64,000 nt of DNA from the NCBI GenBank assembly GCA_015680685.1, contig MNCI01003377.1, positions 799,944 to 863,943 on the forward strand, written 5' to 3'. The notes under the pieces were generated by a model, which saw nothing but the letters and a program-made list of their open reading frames with translations, had not been told where the DNA came from and made no database searches. Every line of letters starts with the position of its first letter. Positions within the stretch are counted from its first letter, which is position 1. Origin of the DNA: Gnetum montanum. Its lineage: Eukaryota > Streptophyta > Gnetopsida > Gnetales > Gnetaceae. A program made the translations under genes and the position numbers. Of the stretch, positions 58,726-64,000 are shown piece after piece.

Positions 58726-59880
58726 TAATCAACATTTTTACCTCTATCTAACTAAATCCAACCATTCCATATTTATTATGCTTTTCAAAATCAAATAGAT
58801 GAAATTGATCTTCTTATCTATTACATATCTCACCTTCTTTTCAACTATGAAACTAGGTATTCTCATATAGAGAAATCTTGTCTTAACTCTTATCTTCATT
58901 TTTAAGAAACAGAGGCATTACCTTTTAAATTCTAAGATATTTGTTATTTACTTCAAATAATCACTACATATTCATTGAAATACTTTTCTCATTGATTTTG
59001 ACCTTTTTTTTTCTATTTTAGCACTCCATTGAACATTGAGCCATAAATAACTCATCTCTTCTTTTGAATTAACTAACCTTATTCAAAACTTAGATACTAA
59101 TGCAAAGAATTCAAACATTGTCCTTTATTAAATGAAACACATACTTCTTTAGATCTAGTGCAATCTTTGTCCTTATTATTTCCATTAAAAAATTATTTTA
59201 CCAGCCTTATAAGCTTGATTTTCCATGCACTGATAACATAGCTATACAAGACTCTGATACAAGGTCTCTTGGTAGTCTTGAAAAATCAAGTTAAGACTAT
59301 TACTATTTATGGTAACTTTGAACTCATCATAAATCAAGTTAATGATTAATACTCCTCACTAAGTTCCTTATCTAGAAATTGTTAAGGAACTTATCATCTC
59401 CTTTTTTACTCATATCTTGAGCCATATTTCATGGTTTGAAAGCATTCTAACCAATGTCTTGAAAATAATTGTAATTTATGGCAATCCTTCAACAATGAAA
59501 AATTAACTTGTATAATCAATTTTCCTAGTACCTATCACACAATCTCCTAATATCTTGATTGTTGCTATATACATAAATGATAAGAATCAGTAATACACTA
59601 ATCTTCTTCATTACCTCACTAATGGAGAAATGCCTAGTCATCTCACACATGCTTAAAAGCATGGTATATGTAAACATAGTTGATACTTTCATTTAAGGAA
59701 TCCTAATATCTTATATCAAGTTTCTTCTACATTGTCTTGATCCTGCATAATCTAAAATAGTCCTTGAACAAGTTTACTTAGGAGTTTGTAGTGGATACTT
59801 AGCATCACACTTTATTGTAACATTTTTTCCATTAATGGAGTAGGGCTTCAATCTTGAATATCTACTCGATCAAAAATGAA
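58726..59880 (+). pseudogene. Copy D RNase H and integrase N-terminal remnants
   Basis: RNase H fragments: FYLYLTKSNHSIFIMLFKI near 58735-58795, then KKQRHYLLNSKIFVIYF near 58905-58955. A poorly kept middle (59000-59500) may hold the second RNase H. The integrase N-terminal region is clearer: NLLHYLTNGEMPSHLTHA, KHGICKHS-YFHLRNPNILYQVSS (59600-59730), then IVLEQVYLGVCSGYLASHFI (59758-59818), which carries Cys/His typical of the zinc-binding domain. The core with its catalytic acids is absent. Confidence 0.65.
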
Positions 59881-60289
59881 ATTTATTTTTGCAATATCAC
59901 ACAACCTTCAAAGATCCATATACTCATGTAATAAGATTAGCCAAGCTAAGATTCATAACATTGTATTTATATGAAAAATGAGTCCTAAGTAGAGGTAATT
60001 CTAGGGGAAGTTCAAAAAACATACCATGAAGTTTAAATTCTTTGTGATTAAAATTATTTTTAAGATAAAATATTTTAAAGTTGAGTAAATAATCCCTAAA
60101 TATTTTGTTCCATTGATCACATAAGCTTATAAGTTTCAATAAGTTTGATGAGCTAGGGTTTTTAATTAAATCTAATACCATGTGAAAACAATTGAATTAC
60201 CTATGAAAGAAAAAGCATACATGATTTTGACCTAGCTCAAGCATACGCTCTTATTGTCTACTTTCTAAAATAAGACCATCAAGAATGGA
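59881..60289. other. Transition spacer, no supported feature
   Basis: AT-rich. A minus-strand frame of 85 codons (60181-59924) is present but has no family resemblance or support. Confidence 0.5.
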
Positions 60290-62330
60290 ATCACAAAGCC
60301 TAAGGACTAGTTTCATCTCGATACGAGATGGGCATTAGAACAAACAATTGGTCATAGAAAGAAACCCTCATTTTAGGAAAAAGAGCCTAATCCAAATGTA
60401 AAAATAGGATTCATTAGGTATGTTTGCCACATCAACTCATAGAGGAGGCTCATTAAAGTAAAAATAGGCTCTATAAGACGGTTCTTCATGACTTAGCTTC
60501 ATGAGATTAAAGCATAACAAAAACCTAAAATTAGCTTTGTGTATATCCTATATGAAATGTAAGCCATTATATGAATTGAGTTAATAGATCTAAGAATTGG
60601 TTCTATGAAAAGCCTAGAAAATGGTTCTACCAAGTCAACTCTATTTAGATAGAAGATTTGTAGAGTAGAAAAATGATTCTACTAGGAAACCGCTTTTTGA
60701 CTCTACCACATCAACTTTGGGAAGAGAGCATTGCATGAAGAGTCGAAATTTAGCCTTACAAAAAAATTTCATGTTTTTTTCTTTTTACAAAGACAACCCT
60801 ATTAGATGGGAGAATTCATGAGGTTGAAGAATGATTCTATGAAAAGGCTATATAAATAATCACTTAAGTCATTTCTACTTCAACAGCTCAGCAATGACAC
60901 ATAGGAACTTCATTATGTGGTTCATAGAACCAAAATTTGGTTTTGGAAGCAAGGAATAAATTGGTTCTACAACATCAACTTCTATGTTGTAATTCAAAGA
61001 AAGAGCTCAAAATGAGGTATTATTTGTAGAATAAGAAAATGGCTCTACAAAAAATGCACTTTTAGGTTCTACCATGTCAACTTCATTATGTGGTAAAGGA
61101 TTTGTAGAGCTAAAAAGTAGTTTTACAAAAAGACTCTACAAACAAAGAAGTATGCAAAAGCTCTTAATATACATTCTACACTTGCTTTTTTACTTTGATA
61201 AATTAGCAATTAAGGTGACATCATGTATTATGAGGTGGAGGCTCAATTACATGACTTGTAGAACTAAAATTTGGTTCTACATGCAAGCACAAAATTAGCT
61301 CTACCACATCAGCTTTGGAAAAAATACATTGCTCATAGAGTTGAAATTTAGTTCTAAAAGTGAGCACAAAAATGGTTCTACCACATCAATTCATAAAACC
61401 AATCTATACTGCTAAAACTTAACCCTAAAAAAAAGGTTTAAAATTGGCTCTTCCATGTTAACGTCTATAAACAACAAGTTCATAGAACTAAAAGGTGGCT
61501 TCATAAAAAGATTCTATGAATAGCTAACCTATTTCCAAAGGACACATCAACAAATTTTAAGGAACATTCAACTCTCACTTCAAGTAAGCTTGTAGAGCTA
61601 GTTTATGAACTAAAAATTCAACTCTACGAATGGATCTAAAATTAGTTCTACAAACCACTTTAGCTTTAGAAGACTAATGAGCTTGTAAAGATAGGCCTTG
61701 AATAAACTCTACCATGTCATCTTATATATGATTCCATTTTGTAGAACCAAAAATTAGTTCTACAAAGAAAAGCTAAAATAATTCCACAAGCCATGCCAGG
61801 ATGAATAGAGCTCATCTTGGACCCACCAAGAATTGCACACATGCATACTATATTTTTAATCCAACTTAGCAAGTTACGAAAAGCATGGCATAGCACATAG
61901 AGTCAAAAAATGGTTCTACAAAGAACCTTAAATTAATTTACCACTTCATCTCCCTTGTAGAATGAGTTCATAGAGCATAAAAATGGTTCTACAAATAAGC
62001 TTCAAAAAGGTTTTATGAGCAAAATTCAAAAGCTAGCCTTGCGAATAATTTACCACTTCAATACAAGTAAGATTAAATACTAAAGGAAGCTCATTTTTAG
62101 AATCAAAGAATGGTTCTACAAATTACACCCTTTTTCACATGTCACATCAACTTTAGAAGGGAATCGCTTGTAGAGTTAAAATATAACTCCACAAGCAAGC
62201 ACATGAATGGTTCTACTATGTCAACTTCATGAATTCATACAACCAAAACTTAGCTCTACAAGTAGGCTCAAAATTGATTCCACATGCTGACATCAGCACT
62301 AAGATAAGGCTATGTAAAGCTATATCAACA
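60290..62330 (+). repeat. Degenerate GGTTCTAC repeat field, about 2 kb
   Basis: Dozens of variants of a composite phrase: GTAGAGCTAAAAATGGTTCT, then ACAARCAAGCACAAAA, then a second GGTTCTACCACATCAACTT, then a variable AT-rich spacer. Examples are near 60610-60720, 61020-61085, 61250-61390, 61900-61990 and 62100-62230. Spacing is irregular (roughly 60-130 bp), so this is an old minisatellite or a decayed tandem LTR/UTR repeat, not a regular satellite. No gene within it. Confidence 0.7.
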
Positions 62331-62654
62331 AGAATAGGTTGTGAGACTAAGCTTAAATCCTTGAGCTTTTAATGAAGTAGCTCAATGAAATTAAAGCTTG
62401 CAACATGTGTTAAGAACTAAGTTGAACATTCTATCCAAAAGAAAGTGAATTAAAAAACAAAGCTCTAAATATTAATCAATGGAATCCTAGAGAATTTCAA
62501 ATGCAAAGCCATTAAAAAGTAGAGCTAAGAACTAAAATAGTTCTAATACTAGAAATAGAGTAGCTTATCCTAGGAAAAACCTCATCAAAGATGTCTTGAA
62601 TCACCTAATAACATAAATAATTTATGAAAAGGATAGGCTATGATCTAGGGGAAG
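62331..62654. other. Spacer, no supported feature
   Basis: AT-rich sequence between the repeat field and the next coding relic; nothing recognisable. Confidence 0.5.
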
Positions 62655-63900
62655 TATAAAATATTATATCGACATCAACGTCAAGAAGACATATGAGCTC
62701 TATGGAATAGGAGAACCATATATTATAGAGATAGAAGTTCATCAGTTTAATGAGGAGATGTTGAACAGCAAGTTCTAGAACCATCACAAATCTACAAAAC
62801 TCATTAAGCTACCATCAACTAATCTAGTGAAGGCTTTGGGATATAGGAATTTCATTTTGAAGGCTTTGGAGCTCAGGTTCCCTCACTTGATTTTTATTTC
62901 AACTTTAAATTTTTGTTCTAACTACAAAATCAATTTAGTCACTAATTATCATGTTTAGGCCTAGGTAGCTGTAGAAAATAAGAGGCATTTCTTTCATGTT
63001 TAATATATGATTGATGCATAGCAGATCCTGTCGGAATTTCAGGAGAAAGGGGTTCAATTGAGTATTAGCTAATTTTTATTAGATTGATTGTTAAGTAAGG
63101 TTCTTGAACTTGAGAAAATAACCCTAGTTTTTATTGATTACGCATCACAAAGAAGAGCTCATCGAGAAGATCCTTATTATGACTTCTTCCTAGTTATCTC
63201 CCAAAGTAGCTACTTTGATGCACAAGCTTTAGAGTTCTTAATGAATTTTATTTATCCTTATTTTATCAAGTTTATTTTAGGAGCTTTTCCACCAAGATTC
63301 AACAAGAAAGTTATTAATGAAACAAGGAAAAAGTATCATGAAGTTGTCTTTCTATTTATACACCCAAATTCTCATAGTAGGTTTTGAAGGGAAGGCCTTC
63401 AAGTTACCAAGGTTTGTGCCTCCTTATTTAACAACCTTAGAGGCTGAGCATCAAATATAAGTCCCCTACGACATGATTATAAGCATAATGAAGTATTTTC
63501 TCAAGAATTCTGCTTTTGGAAATTCATCAATTTATGGAATTTGATAGAAATGACCACAGTTATATGCAATAATGTATCTTTTATTTAGCTCCGAAGAGAA
63601 TATACTCAACTACCAATATGAGAAAGATATATTAGCTAGATGTGCCAATATGAGAAATGTACATTAGTGAGATGATACTGATGTATTCTATCTTAGGACC
63701 AATGATAAGGAAGTAAATCAAGCCAAAGATGAAGCCCTAGCATAGCTAAAGAAGAGCCTATTAATAAAGCTATTAGCTATAGCTTGTTATGCCTCAATCA
63801 TTAAAGTGTGAAGATGGATTTAAGATAGAGATCATCCTTTGGCAAGAGATTTTTTAGAAGAATGCTTAGCTTAAATAGAAAGCAAAATATTTTTTTATAG
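62655..63900 (+). pseudogene. Unrecognised decayed coding region
   Basis: I do not recognise the family. One plus-strand frame can be followed from about 62655 to 63387 with only about eight stops. It reads YYIDINVKKTYELYGIGEPY, EIEVHQFNEEMLNSKF, ALGYRNFILKALELRFPHLI, KVLELEKITLVFIDYASQRR, and ALEFLMNFIYPYFIKFILGA. The last part (63088-63387) is fully open. After a frame change, coding character continues: ILLLEIHQFMEFDRNDHSYM near 63510, then TNDKEVNQAKDEALA, LKKSLLIKLLAIACYASIIK and RDHPLARDFLEECLA (63700-63870). The helical, charged composition suggests a folded protein. It may be a host gene relic or an unknown element ORF; the right end reaches the CpG-rich edge sequence. Confidence 0.45.
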
Positions 63901-63934
63901 CTAACTAGAACCAAAAAATGTAATGCATGATTGA

Positions 63935-64000
63935 TGAGACGCGACTTGCACTAGGCCGCGATATCGCATCTTCTCCTGTGATATCGCGTACGCGATATCG
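63935..64000. repeat. CpG-rich palindromic sequence at window edge
   Basis: About ten CpG in 66 bases, against near absence in the surrounding kilobases. It contains a 10-bp palindrome GCGATATCGC (63958-63967) and a 20-bp perfect palindrome GATATCGCGTACGCGATATC (63980-63999). The same GATATCGC core recurs, so this looks like the start of a tandem or inverted repeat that continues beyond the window. Confidence 0.7.

Larger units (their letters stand above)
57431..59880 (+). mobile_element. Tat-type element copy D, pol half
   Basis: Plus-strand RT, RNase H and integrase N-terminal relics, probably the pol of the element whose gag-protease is copy C (35533-38660). Both differ from copies A and B in a similar way. 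Between them lie E2, a copia-like LTR and minus-strand coding relics. Integrase breaks off near 59880, where unrelated repetitive sequence begins, so the 3' half and LTR are missing. Confidence 0.7.

Noticed and set aside
59924-60181. 85-codon minus-strand frame
   Set aside because: No family resemblance, no flanking coding continuity, and within the size expected by chance in AT-rich DNA.
1-64000. tRNA, rRNA, organellar insertions or bacterial-type operons
   Set aside because: I saw no sequence that supports any of these; the DNA is plant-type repetitive sequence.

Overview
This window looks like intergenic DNA from a large, repeat-rich seed-plant genome. It is AT-rich and strongly CpG-poor, has no convincing intact host gene, and is built almost wholly from old, nested LTR retrotransposons. 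The long persistence of decayed but still delimitable elements fits a gymnosperm well, but this is inference: there is no marker gene, organellar sequence, rRNA or tRNA.

Layout. (1) 1-3195: the pol end of a Tat/Ogre-type Ty3/gypsy element (copy A: RT, RNase H, second RNase H, integrase), then its 3' non-coding/LTR area to about 5500. (2) About 5513-34867: a second Tat-type element (copy B, gag end-protease ... RT-RNaseH-aRNaseH-integrase-3' region). It is split by two Athila-like elements: E1 (6948-15682, minus strand, 5-bp target duplication CTTGT) and E3 (26530-33537, plus strand, duplication ATAAC). Between the protease and RT blocks of copy B lies a minus-strand, apparently spliced, decayed coding locus (16366-21351). 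(3) 34868-35454: a truncated Athila-like LTR. (4) About 35533-59880: a third Tat-type region (copy C gag-protease at 35533-38660, copy D RT-RNaseH-integrase at 57640-59880). It is split by the largest Athila-like element, E2 (40844-54231, minus strand, duplication AATAT), and by a probable Ty1/copia LTR. Minus-strand, apparently spliced coding relics again lie between protease and RT. (5) 60290-62330: a degenerate GGTTCTAC repeat field. (6) 62655-63900: an unrecognised decayed coding region. (7) 63935-64000: an abrupt CpG-rich palindromic sequence running off the window edge.

How the parts relate. E1, E2 and E3 share LTR ends, a tRNA-Asp-type primer binding site, a purine tract and a gag. Only E2 still has protease, RT, RNase H and integrase; E1 and E3 carry gag without pol. 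E1 and E2 share a long 3' accessory ORF that starts just after a candidate splice acceptor. Each has its own tandem repeats at the U3 end of the LTR. All coding regions carry stops and frameshifts, with TAG prominent among the stops. Three of the four N characters are flanked by duplicated sequence and look like assembly joins.
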